33,952 bases of DNA from Bacteroidales bacterium (GTDB taxonomy: Bacteria > Bacteroidota > Bacteroidia > Bacteroidales > Marinilabiliaceae). The DNA is taken from contig CAAFWU010000032.1 of the NCBI GenBank assembly GCA_900766825.1, forward strand, positions 1 to 33,952. Direction: 5' to 3'. Both the position numbers and the translations under genes were made by a program. Shown here piece after piece: positions 12,901-18,666 of this stretch (its first letter is position 1; every line of letters begins with the position of its first letter). The notes under the pieces are model-generated. The model saw nothing but the letters and a program-made list of their open reading frames with translations, had not been told where the DNA came from and did not search any database.

Positions 12901-15900
12901 TCATCTACGATGCCAACGGCGATCCTGTCTACCAAAAGGATAGCTCTGGTCAGATGATTTGGGTCGACAGCCCAGCCTACGCCGAGCCTTACAACAAGAT
13001 ACGCAACGTACAGCGTGGCGAGAACATCTTCCTCTGGACCATTGCCTCCAAGGAGGGCGGTTGCTCGAGCTCCGACACCGTGATTGTTCGCAACTACTCT
13101 ATTGATGTGGATGCTGGCAACGACACCTCGATCTGTACAAGCCAAGTTCAGTTGCACGCCAAGGTCTACGACCTGCCCAATGCATCCTACGAATGGAAGG
13201 GTGTGCTCGGCAACGCTTCGTTCAACATCCCCGATGCCGACCGTTCGAAGCCCGAACCTAACATTGGTGGTGTTAAGCCTGGTCGCAACTACTACACCTG
13301 GAATGTCACCTACAACGGCTGTACATCTACCGACACAGTCTGCATTACCAACAATACGCCTCAGCTCGACTCTCAGTACTGGGAGATTTCGGATGACAGT
13401 ATCAAGGTTAAGTCTGGCGTGGCAGATATCAACTATGTGGTGACCAAGTCGGGCAACTCCGCAGTGCTCACAGGCGCTCAGATCAAAGACGGCTACGGTG
13501 TCGGTCACTGGGAATTGGGCGTAGGCGGTGGCAACATTGCCGATCCCAACCAGTTCAAGACAACGGTTACCGATCTCGACCTCGGTCGTTCCACCTTCAA
13601 GTGGATTGTGGTGAACAACGGCTGTCGTGCCGTGGCTACCGTGACGGTGGACAACGGTTCGACCACCGACGCCGATGCGGGTGAAAATGTCTACAACCTC
13701 TGTTCGGACAGCTACACCCTGAGTGCCAACGGTCCATTCAATGGTATTGGTCAGTGGACAGTGGTCTACGGTTCGGGCGCCTTTGTCAACGCTCGTGAAC
13801 CTGGTACCAAGGTTACTGGCCTCCAGAAGGGTCGAAACACTCTGATGTGGACCATTACCTACAACGGTCGCATCACAAGCGATACCGTTCAGATCTGGAA
13901 CATGTCTGTGACCGATGCCTACGCAGGTGTGGACCGCATTGGTCTCCAGTCCATCTGCTCCGACTCCATTGCCATTCAGGGCAACGACGTTAAGGAGGGT
14001 GACTACACCTACACCAACGCGTCGACGGGCGATGTGATGACCATAACCACACTCCACGAGTGGTCGCTGCTCTCTGGCTCGGGTGAGTTCAGAATGGCTA
14101 CCAACTCAGATCCTGTCTTGCTCGACGGTTCGGGCAACGTAACTCTGGATTCTAAGAAGGCAAACTCCAGCTTTATCTATAAAAATGTAGATGAGCTTAC
14201 AGATGCCGAAAAGATCACTTACGAGGCCAACACAGCCAAGTACGCCAAGTACTCACGCAACCCATTGGTTGTTGGCTTGAAGCAAGGAACCAACTCGTTC
14301 CTCTACAGGATCTCGAACGACTACTGCTACAGTGTGGACACCGTTCACATCTTCAACGACCGTGCCGACGACGCTTGGGCTTGTGGCTTGGGTAACAAAT
14401 GTGACACCATATTCACCTGCGACGGCACAGTCAACCTGAATCCTAACTCGCCAACCTATGGCACAGGCGAATGGAAGGTGGCTTCGGGTGGCAGTGCTAA
14501 GTTCAACGGCAACTACGCCTACGATTTGGCACCTGGCACCAACACCCTCATCTGGGAGATCTCTACATCGCGCGGTGGCGATTGCACCACACGAGACTAC
14601 GTGACCGTCCAGAACAATACGCCAACCACTGCCGATGCTGGCTACGACGAACCTCTCACCGTCTGTGGTTCCGAGAGCGTTCTCTCGGGCAACAAGCCAC
14701 AGTACTACACCGAGGCCTACTGGGAACTCGTGGAGGGTGCAGGTCAGTTTGTTCAGAAGGATGGCGATGGCAAGGATGTTAAGACTCTGCTCTTCACCAA
14801 AGATAGCAAGGTTGAGCTCGACGAGGAGAATGGATACTACGTACACATTGCCTCCGATGGCAGCATCAACTTCATCTACCATCCCGAGGACGGCACATAC
14901 TACGCTCCCGATGGGACAACACAGCTCACTGTAGATTACAATGTGGTTCGCAACTACACCTACTACGACTACAATGGCAATGTTGTCAAGAGCAGCTACA
15001 CCACCATTGTTATCCACACGGGTAACTATAAGGAGGGTGCCGAGATAACCTACGAACAGGAGCGCAATATGGACAACGAGCGCACTGCCAAGACAACGGG
15101 CGTGCTTGTGGACAAGGTGGTTCTGAAACGTGGTGACGGCACCGACAACCAGACCCTCACAGTCAACGGTTTGGCATTCGGTAAGAACCGCTTCCGTTGG
15201 GTAGTGATTAACGGCACAGGCGAGCACGCTTGTTCGTCGGAGGATGAGACCGTACTGGACAACATCTTCATCCAATCCGTGGCGGGCGATGTTCCACCAA
15301 TCTGTACCGACTCTGTCAAGCTCAATGCCAACAACCCATCGCCTGGTGTTGGTTTGTGGAGCATTGCAGCAGGTCGCGGACGAGGCAGCTTCGTTGACTC
15401 GAGCGATCCTCACACCTACGTCACCGACCTCGGTCAGGGCAACAACTACCTCATCTGGACAGTCAACTACCTCGAGTGTCCTTCGGTTGATACCGTTGTG
15501 GTTCTGAACAACCAACCCACCGAGGCCAAGATCTACAAGGGTAATCAGCACTTGTGCGACAACAACGAGACCATCTTGACCGCACAAGCCATCCAGACCG
15601 AACTCGACGAGAACACCAACACCCAAGAGTTTGGCTACTGGGAGGTTGCCGAGGGTGCGGGCAACATCTTAAGCCCCAACTCTTCTACAACCAAGATTAC
15701 CGACATCCCCTTCAGCACCAAGGGCAACCGTTATCAGTGGGTTGTTAAGCGCGTCTACGACAAGACCTTCACTTGCGTAAGCTACGACAGCCAGACCATC
15801 TACTACGATAAGGTTGAGGCCGATGCGGGCGACGACGATTTGGTTTGCTCCGATGAGTACGTCCTACGCGCCAAGAGTGCCGAACCCGCTGTGGGCGAAT

Positions 15901-18404
15901 GGCAGATTGTTGGTGCATCTAGTGCTGGTTCGTTCGACGATACCAAGAACCCAACGGCCAAGATAACCAAGTTGGCATTGGGTAAGAACGTGCTCCGCTG
16001 GACAACAACTTACAACAGTTGCTCCGACTACGACGAGATTACCATCTACAACGGTAACCCAAGTGTTCCAAGTGCGGGCAACGACCAACCCACCATCTGT
16101 GTTGTTGAGGGTCCAGGCGTCGATATGACAACTCTGGAGGCTTCGGCACCTGAGATTGGTGTAGGTCACTGGGTAACGGTGGCAGGTCAAGTTCAGTGGG
16201 ATACCGACACCACGGCCTACATCGACAACGATTGGCTCCGCAAGATGGCCGATGAGGAGGATTGGACCGACGAGCAAAAGAAACTTGTCGACTTCGACGA
16301 TCCCAACACCAAGAGCTGGTACAAGAGCGATGCCAACCACATTGCCATGGCCAACGACTCCAGCATGTACAACCCCAAGGCTCACGTACACATTGGCAAG
16401 GGCGTTAACACCCTCCGATGGATTGTTGAGAAACGAAATGTGGTGCCAATGACAATCAAGAGCTACGATGGCCAGCGAGACAGCACTGCTGTTCAGACCA
16501 TCACCTGTGTGCTCTCCGACGATGTCAAGCTCCACAACCTCAACCCAAGTGAGCCAGAGGCAGGCACCAGCCAACCTCTCTGTCAGGATCACTACCAACT
16601 CAAGGCCACCAAGCCTCTCTACGGTCAGGGTCGCTGGACCATCGATACCGAAGGCGGCGGTACCATTGCCGATCCTAACTCTCACGAGACCGAGATTACC
16701 AACTTGACCTACGGCGTCACCACCCTCAAGTGGACTGTCTCCACCGACGGCATGTGTCCTAAGAGCGACTACATTGTCCTGAAGAACATGTCGCCCACCA
16801 AGGCCGACGCCGGCCCAAGTGGTCCTATCTGCGAAGCCGAATACCCAATGAACGCCAACACACCAATTGTTGGTACAGGACACTGGGAGGTTATGTCGGG
16901 CAACATAAGTGTTATTGCCGACGATGGTTCAATTAACCAATCGTTCGAAGATATCCACGACCCACAAACCTTGGTTTCCAACTTCAACTTCGGTCGCAAC
17001 GTCTTTGTATGGCAAATTGAGAATAGCGACGAGTTCGACAACGGTGAGGGCATGAAGACCTACACTTGCGTATCGGCCGATACCGTTGTGCTCGACTACC
17101 GTGTGCCCGATCAGGCCATTGCTGGTAAGAACCAGACCGTCTGCCTCGACCACACACTGCTCAATGCCAACACACCCCAGACGGGTCGAGGCTACTGGCG
17201 AGTTCTGCAAGGCGAAGGCGTATTCACTGACTCCACCGATGCCAAGACCGAGGTCACCAACCTCAGCTATGGCGAGAACATCTTCCGCTGGACAATTGAG
17301 TACCTTGAGTGCACAACAGACAGCGACGTTCACGTCTACAGCCTCAAGGCCGACCCCTATGCTGGCGAGGACGATGTGACATACTCCGACACCTATCAGC
17401 TCAACGCTGGCAACCCCGGACGCCTCAATGGCTACTGGACCGTGCTCGGCAACGCCGATAAGACTGCCTACGGAGGATCGAAGATTGAATTTGCCGACTC
17501 TACATCGTACAACACGTTTGTCTATGGCCTCTCGCGCGGTGTCAACACCTTCCGATGGGTTATTCAGACCGACCAATGTACAGTTTACGATGAGGTGTCC
17601 ATCACCTACAAGGTTGTGCCAAAGGCAGGCTTCACAGTCGACTACGAGGAGGGTTGCTTCCCACTCACAGTTCGCTTCTCGGATGCAAGCCAAGAGGCCA
17701 CCAAGTACAATTGGGACTTTGGCGATGGCACAACGTCCACCATCCGAAGCCCGACACACACCTATCAGTTGCCTGGCAACTACGAGGTACACCTCACAGT
17801 TCCGGGTCCCGATGGCATATCGAGCGACACGGTGGGCTACATTACGGTCTACGACCATCCTATCGCAAGCTTCGATGCCGCTCCACAGCTCACCTACATA
17901 CCTGAGGATAAGGTTCACTTCATCAACAGGAGTACGGGAGCCACCGAGTTCCTCTGGAACTTAGGCGATGGAACAACAACAACCGAGAAGAACCCGCTCT
18001 ACACTTACAAGAACGAGGGCTTCTACACCGTCACCTTGAAAGTTTGGAATGAGCATGGTTGCGAAGCCGACACAGTCAAGGAGAGCTTCATTGAGGCAAG
18101 GCGAGGCGGATTCATAATGTTCCCCAACACCTATGCACCTCGCGTGGATGTCTCGGGCATCAACAGCATATACGGCGTCAATGCCAACTTCCGACCCGTA
18201 TATCAAGACGTCGAGACCTTCAACATGCAGATCTTCAACCGATGGGGTCAGTTAGTCTTCGAGACTTCGGACATCAACGTTGGTTGGAACGGTCACTTCA
18301 ACGGCACCATGGCTCCCGAGGGAATGTACACCTGGGTTGCCAAAGGTCGATTCCTAAGTGGCAAGGAGTACACCAAGTCGGGCTACGTCCTGCTACTTAA
18401 GTGA
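3..18404 (+). CDS. Giant SprB-like cell-surface adhesin, T9SS type-B substrate (5' partial)
   Basis: The frame is open to the left edge, so the N-terminus and signal peptide lie outside the window; the TTG at 93 is not a real start. At least 6,133 residues are present. In order they are: about 33 SprB-like repeats of roughly 100 residues (to about 9935), an Ig-like and PKD-like stretch (about 9936-11520), about 19 units of a second beta repeat (about 11520-17615), two PKD domains with WDFGDGT and WNLGDGT cores, and a C-terminal domain of the gliding-motility-associated type. From family knowledge, such proteins cross the outer membrane by the type IX system and act as motile or static adhesins, as SprB does in Flavobacterium. 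The downstream porP/sprF-like gene fits that role. Codon use is strongly biased (ACC, GGC, AAC, GAC), suggesting strong expression. The ligand cannot be inferred. The family assignment is firm; an actual role in gliding is uncertain. Confidence 0.93.
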   Translation, partial: KANIQNYRATLTGTSYNKSFAIEYNGTAYTLAAIDGVSVNAAGNIVVGKLTEGDYTLTITDVNAMPTSCLTTKQFSIKQLKVDLTVVQPTCQTLSDGQINAVVSGGTGNSLTYKWFYSAVDEASMVETNSYAGRLVLTNVPEGWYRLEVSEASTGAKAVKTVQLVYKKHLTLEASKTDVVCNGQDNGTITVSVLDNLAPSYDTFTYQWTGAVANMPNAAKVTCLKPGDYAVVATDANGCSVSSTLYAETITDPALKDEFKSKFQINEPDSISYKLNSITVDCKNFNKTIEIVGLAGGTAPYTYIWSGPSRVTTDVNGNATNLTKGGTYTVTVTDANGCYNTKNYDLVGDFTVTPIITNVSCKGDATDPKAQQASSNDGRIEVTVSGASLPSFNWRMLKAAADVQASDRVAEDENRAAIAYDEYGNVDAAGAYRQVYLGQTQASINNLAAGKYFVEVTGDDCTKLEGPYEVTEPAEALTFTAVATDVKTCNGDPSGTITIEIEGGTAPYEIYFINGKDNPTVSTRNGYYVFTGLAAAQNLYKFRVTDANGCTYPADGSFVDADVNEPNMLELNVTRYQYAEMAADGTKALAGELEFNVKGGIESAGNFNYQIVLTGSEGASNYTETSMVAALPEGHNYKWTDFVWKILPGKYNMTVTDLNSPEHCRTNKEFVVTALDLTADVENPSCTSNEGDGMITVDVTGNSGDLKYKWEMFDEVASVWTEMTAFADQKVISSLKPGSYRLTVTDQGVYDDTDAASIAATEKYLLGGKVTGKNYMIQQWDLSNSKAISFGKAAIVQPTCYGVNDGSIKPVVLASGDVDINTFTYQWSGVGGFSSNEKNISGLASGTYILTVTDADGCFSQDSYEVPATPELKFSIRVDNICDPETRTITVLNKDGNEIAYAADIDFGGTPYTLSGSQTEVSRYTYSWAGDLGTDFDWTPTVNSFVARGLSNGGQFTLTIRDSKLCSVSHTTEVIPAPVTLTADITNVSCNGEASGSIDIAPEGGFGNYSYQWYAGEVVVQTDNSLLMADRSAVTDADKVVAGTAQDVINLAAGDYTVVITDADSKATCSKPYAFTFTVSEPEPIVIYGTPQPASCYGAQDGIVTLDVRGGTKPYTYTWNTGTDVLTLTDPKITGLGAGTYFVSVTDQNKCVKDASFVIEEPKNISFTLVADNDVDCDGTNGELKIVADEGDANTWVMGTDYQTITWAGPSNPAAQPDDLQKTGLRTGTYTVTVRQSPSCQHTEVYTFGKALAITDAEIEGNRCSGAKTGSVSISVEGGSGDYSFAWEAYSTATKVDVEGNSTKLENSGLNNTNGSYQAGLQAGFYFVTVTDRSKKGHNGDYCTVQGGPYHVENGTQLIVATTDGVESCVGLRDGQVHVSVMGGSGNYAYSWFGDGQGLVDGQRDQVTLSRGNYQVTVTDLDNNCTATATARVEGSTKALALRLAGIDDNDCYDGQEGQITVNVEGGTPFEKTESGVTTRYFKYTWNHVTGTAENVEGDPIYASIDATGASDPVLPQGNYHLTVTDLYGCTVEGDYTIAQNDLITATHEVTDLIKKDVPTGAIRITNISGGVYPYTIVWKYVKDGDGKDIDQNTTTFRQPSDQYTATGLAAGLYEYTVTDAKGCSQTFSATVTDNGALNAEIVTETNVLCYGEETGVIKVIINNGHRNYTIDLNGKTLTTDFVGGTYRIRNLPAGIYTVSVTDAAGAVHKETVQIDQPEAPFKMTVLQVDKGCYADGNAKALIKVTGGVRFDYDASALNPAQTGYYKVSGNKQKDLEAKYEAVTGDATLVTNPALMNSGSFEYLFTGLGINNYNFTVEDANGCQLTQYVDMTEYEPLVINLVAQTDVSCHGSNTGSIEVSIDGATNPSYSWTADDIAGSEPLTQTYKDEIALKNTSKLTDLLAGVYNLTVTRVNDDKDLRLLGSANSQCQVSTTYEVIEPMAITVEPTVYHVTTCNGDVNGQIMATIKGGEKPYEVTLYNTANPTDKQTISVETSAVTFSGLAAGSYNIEVVDANNCMAVPNVGTLTNPLLITQPEALVVANLSATIGCSDSDGKIAFEVSGGMMQKLTGTAWVDITEPEYSIVVTGPANANNSRGSWTFGQATDFTKDASGVYSISDLKEGTYVLTVKDKNSTDVNQCAKVETIILSNVHIDGVVSQPTCDGINDGQINIDVTGNQGDVTYKWSKLSEETGLFEELSADVSALQNATALTAGTYKVEVTDKGRNTGTEAAPVYCTAEETFVLEFLNKIDVDLTPVAEQCDGANDGAIFVKSVQGVVDESGLSFLWTGSNFNSMERNLSNLAPGQYNLTMTDALTGCKVTKNVVVAAAPEAISIILEDKTLAANEADANYYSHELRATVQGGAGGYIWYTTGTASNLNWSADDAASVNGKIVKTINADKGGDYKLTIKDAHNCQASESITIAMPLSLASEITHINCYGGIDGAIFTKASGGSGNYTYKWVGNTKEDGSGEVINVDKSTEANISNLKAGFYTLTVTDAETGIRYASAEDNPTYITRKFEVSQPNEIKINGTVTHVSCASRADGQIAVTVTGGVAPYTYDWGQVVNQNASTVGSLNEGTYTVTVTDNNGCTAQSSYTVYEPDEIEFELNPSIMMACDGTGAELQIGTVDPATRLFTAGMPKGGWPWAVDETTGGLVPATPSFKIDWSGEAIPAAGSTTGATATSFDPSNSDNVLTYTGLTSSYSGKYTVTITDAAVGHSGCSVTKEYDFATPLKAQVDNITKETCDGKLDGTISVSVTGGKTPYTYLWETADGAGLSETSANQVGLKAGTYKFTVFSADYVAATYDASGNVVTPESGCKLTIDDIVVGMSREIRVDEKITPVRCLGGTDGAIDLTNIVGGSGKYDFLWVGTSSNLIPTARSQSNLTRGQYTVTITDRQYGCVVTKNYTVSGSDEALVIDAVATTNIKCKEETGPTADLNRGSIKVTVKGGTPEYYYAWSGDGTGFANTDHIDNLRAGNYQVTVTDKVGCQVTSDVITITEPKYTLSASVDLDEVVNVSAKGGSNGEITVRVQGGTGSYSYEWTKTGDPSYVFVPDAKNRSHITNLTAGDYSVLVNDENGCEVSVLNVHVSEPGELLNVIVRSSDIGPCKGAGNGTIDVDVHGGVVPYTITCRDGEGNIVKRVTNVSSLNIKGLDAGSYQIDVIDANKVSFPTQTVTITEPEQLQLIKTRGEDVECYDAETGSFTITAKGGTVKPVITGVEAINNYKLIVTGPDGFYQEATSGNNDFNTTNFETKKLFENLSAGTYFITLIDGGVNRNEDVNGVVTYTPDDDYNTNDDCYLTDTVVLHQPEVYVALSKVSAQEDFYACADDSVELKLVVSNWDYDLSRKPIRVVVRKNDTEGTPADYDPDNTANNTSTEIIYTVTETPYIFRVKESTTTSYRIVNVYENDEDCSRGTFDTEAEIIEYRPRPTGYIHGVQEICLGNQVEVTVDLTPNEAKPWNLVITDGIIDERLQVTQTPFVYTYTPRDTTDVQLWVRSISDQNCEADSLLGDIRGTASVIVNSLPTVIMTGSTTICEGDTANLIFKVKDGTAPYSITYYYYNETGRMIANTISAQMGELQTDGTYIIKQRVMPKTTTKYYIQGIVDSKNCFPDAATAYDDEVTVYVKDKAERPQVITGDEFVCQGADGIVYTTPKVATATGYKWTVPDGVEIVTGQGSNTISVRFGTNFESGNIAVQALNDCNESQEITLLVSASYLPKYQMEKDANGDILTDPDTGEFVYKDIDGKPSNEVRSDGGQVKFCQGETGIHFTIPQISYASEYEWDLPTGMRIVNGLGTSSISVVVEDFVTPLKSSVRVRAKNSCGNGEWSEPLDIEINQLPKINAGKDMTYCPATDPATIEITPLTTLGANEQGLWSVIGGGSTFLNGDRTMDGQNATISSSTLTQDKNVYLWTVTNTITECEAKDTVVIRNLDVNVQASPVTTLICDGTAEVAASSLPSDVDGITYRGLWTVQGNRGAGVVIEDASSPYTRITNMSKGDVTLRWTVMANTCPTYDEFTITNSEPDYPIIDVTYNEGAYTSRVFDGVRRDGRVTYDEVANTYRIVVCSPDAQFKGSLLVDPEDETSGTSNNVTGFDQKATWEQVTGGGKIVGAVTDADIKLEGLTWGDNIYRYVVRNGNCTKSVTLNLYYGKLKLNAGKDGSTCDGTFQLNASTTDIPEGAISKWYDYNPLSTDWSKTGQGDFDNSRNPKATVSNLAHGEQKFWWVVDVEGCLSVDSISITNNMVDQAKVEEKSMTFCDDTPYKDLRIKKNVNSAYETGRWSIIKGYGEIGYYEVERDANGNIIYDANGDPVYQKDSSGQMIWVDSPAYAEPYNKIRNVQRGENIFLWTIASKEGGCSSSDTVIVRNYSIDVDAGNDTSICTSQVQLHAKVYDLPNASYEWKGVLGNASFNIPDADRSKPEPNIGGVKPGRNYYTWNVTYNGCTSTDTVCITNNTPQLDSQYWEISDDSIKVKSGVADINYVVTKSGNSAVLTGAQIKDGYGVGHWELGVGGGNIADPNQFKTTVTDLDLGRSTFKWIVVNNGCRAVATVTVDNGSTTDADAGENVYNLCSDSYTLSANGPFNGIGQWTVVYGSGAFVNAREPGTKVTGLQKGRNTLMWTITYNGRITSDTVQIWNMSVTDAYAGVDRIGLQSICSDSIAIQGNDVKEGDYTYTNASTGDVMTITTLHEWSLLSGSGEFRMATNSDPVLLDGSGNVTLDSKKANSSFIYKNVDELTDAEKITYEANTAKYAKYSRNPLVVGLKQGTNSFLYRISNDYCYSVDTVHIFNDRADDAWACGLGNKCDTIFTCDGTVNLNPNSPTYGTGEWKVASGGSAKFNGNYAYDLAPGTNTLIWEISTSRGGDCTTRDYVTVQNNTPTTADAGYDEPLTVCGSESVLSGNKPQYYTEAYWELVEGAGQFVQKDGDGKDVKTLLFTKDSKVELDEENGYYVHIASDGSINFIYHPEDGTYYAPDGTTQLTVDYNVVRNYTYYDYNGNVVKSSYTTIVIHTGNYKEGAEITYEQERNMDNERTAKTTGVLVDKVVLKRGDGTDNQTLTVNGLAFGKNRFRWVVINGTGEHACSSEDETVLDNIFIQSVAGDVPPICTDSVKLNANNPSPGVGLWSIAAGRGRGSFVDSSDPHTYVTDLGQGNNYLIWTVNYLECPSVDTVVVLNNQPTEAKIYKGNQHLCDNNETILTAQAIQTELDENTNTQEFGYWEVAEGAGNILSPNSSTTKITDIPFSTKGNRYQWVVKRVYDKTFTCVSYDSQTIYYDKVEADAGDDDLVCSDEYVLRAKSAEPAVGEWQIVGASSAGSFDDTKNPTAKITKLALGKNVLRWTTTYNSCSDYDEITIYNGNPSVPSAGNDQPTICVVEGPGVDMTTLEASAPEIGVGHWVTVAGQVQWDTDTTAYIDNDWLRKMADEEDWTDEQKKLVDFDDPNTKSWYKSDANHIAMANDSSMYNPKAHVHIGKGVNTLRWIVEKRNVVPMTIKSYDGQRDSTAVQTITCVLSDDVKLHNLNPSEPEAGTSQPLCQDHYQLKATKPLYGQGRWTIDTEGGGTIADPNSHETEITNLTYGVTTLKWTVSTDGMCPKSDYIVLKNMSPTKADAGPSGPICEAEYPMNANTPIVGTGHWEVMSGNISVIADDGSINQSFEDIHDPQTLVSNFNFGRNVFVWQIENSDEFDNGEGMKTYTCVSADTVVLDYRVPDQAIAGKNQTVCLDHTLLNANTPQTGRGYWRVLQGEGVFTDSTDAKTEVTNLSYGENIFRWTIEYLECTTDSDVHVYSLKADPYAGEDDVTYSDTYQLNAGNPGRLNGYWTVLGNADKTAYGGSKIEFADSTSYNTFVYGLSRGVNTFRWVIQTDQCTVYDEVSITYKVVPKAGFTVDYEEGCFPLTVRFSDASQEATKYNWDFGDGTTSTIRSPTHTYQLPGNYEVHLTVPGPDGISSDTVGYITVYDHPIASFDAAPQLTYIPEDKVHFINRSTGATEFLWNLGDGTTTTEKNPLYTYKNEGFYTVTLKVWNEHGCEADTVKESFIEARRGGFIMFPNTYAPRVDVSGINSIYGVNANFRPVYQDVETFNMQIFNRWGQLVFETSDINVGWNGHFNGTMAPEGMYTWVAKGRFLSGKEYTKSGYVLLLK
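11520..17615 (+). repeat. Array of about 19 units of a second, WTV-type beta repeat in the giant adhesin
   Basis: This region no longer shows the SprB pattern. Units of about 85-130 residues follow a different one: ADAGxDxxxC, then LxAxxPxxGxGxWxV, GxGxFxDxxxPxTxV, LxxGxNxFxWTV and a closing CxSxDTVxIxN. About 19 units can be counted, from NAGKDMTYC near 11523 to DPYAGEDDVTYSD near 17353. The last unit has lost the first Cys. The units are probably Ig/PKD-like beta sandwiches forming a long stalk. I do not know a specific family name for them. Confidence 0.75.
17620..18108 (+). other. Two PKD domains at the C-terminal end of the giant adhesin
   Basis: The first module starts near AGFTVDYEEGCFPLTVRF and has the PKD core YNWDFGDGTTST followed by HTYQLPGNYEVHLTV. 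The second starts near PIASFDAAP and has FLWNLGDGTTTT followed by YTYKNEGFYTVTLKV. Both motifs are classical for PKD beta-sandwich domains, which often sit just before the T9SS sorting domain in Bacteroidota surface proteins. Confidence 0.9.
18109..18401 (+). other. Type-B T9SS C-terminal sorting domain of the giant adhesin
   Basis: The last 98 residues run from GGFIMFPNTYAPRVDV through FNMQIFNRWGQLVFET, GWNGHFNGTMAPEGMYTW and the end KSGYVLLLK. FNRWGQLVFE, GWNG and PxGxYTW are the hallmarks of the gliding-motility-associated C-terminal domain. This domain directs type IX secretion, and in characterised cases its export depends on a PorP/SprF-type partner such as the one encoded just downstream. 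Confidence 0.92.
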
Positions 18405-18666
18405 TGCTTCTGAGTTAACCTGAGGCTTTTTGCCTCGGCAATGCGAAACAATAATGCTTCAAATTGCGAATAAGTCTTAAATAAAATTTTCCCTCACGGT
18501 GCGAGGCTCATCAACAGGGCCTCGCACCTGCAAGGGAAACCACACAATGGGCGGCATTCAGACTGACGGTCAATACTCTTTCATGAGCCGCACACAACAG
18601 ACGCTCAGAATGGCACCACAGCACATTTTCAATTATATTTTCGGATCCAATAGGGAGATTCAACTA
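18405..18666 (+). other. Intergenic region between the adhesin and porP/sprF
   Basis: This 262-base gap holds two inverted repeats. A small one (GAGGC, TTTTT, GCCTC) lies near 18422-18437, just after the adhesin stop. A much longer one is listed separately at 18488-18539. Neither is followed by a good T-run, so neither is a convincing intrinsic terminator on the plus strand. I see no clear TAnnTTTG box, so co-transcription from the adhesin remains possible. The porP frame is open back to 18499, but that part has no signal peptide or family similarity and reads through the hairpin. Confidence 0.5.
18488..18539 (+). promoter_or_regulatory. Long interrupted hairpin upstream of porP/sprF
   Basis: GGTGCGAGGC at 18498-18507 is the exact reverse complement of GCCTCGCACC at 18519-18528, with an 11-base loop. 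Outside a short internal loop, TTTCCCT (18488-18494) pairs with AGGGAAA (18533-18539), giving 17 base pairs in all. It lies about 130 bases before the porP start, in the probable leader. It could be an RNA processing site, an mRNA stabiliser or an attenuator; no T-run follows on the plus strand. Confidence 0.55.

Noticed and set aside
3..18404. A CRISPR array or recent DNA-level tandem amplification in the repeat gene
   Set aside because: The repeats are conserved at protein-pattern level only, vary in length, and have no constant repeats with spacers.
18499..18666. N-terminal extension of the porP/sprF frame back to 18499
   Set aside because: The added residues show no signal peptide or similarity and read through a long hairpin; the signal peptide begins at 18667/18670.
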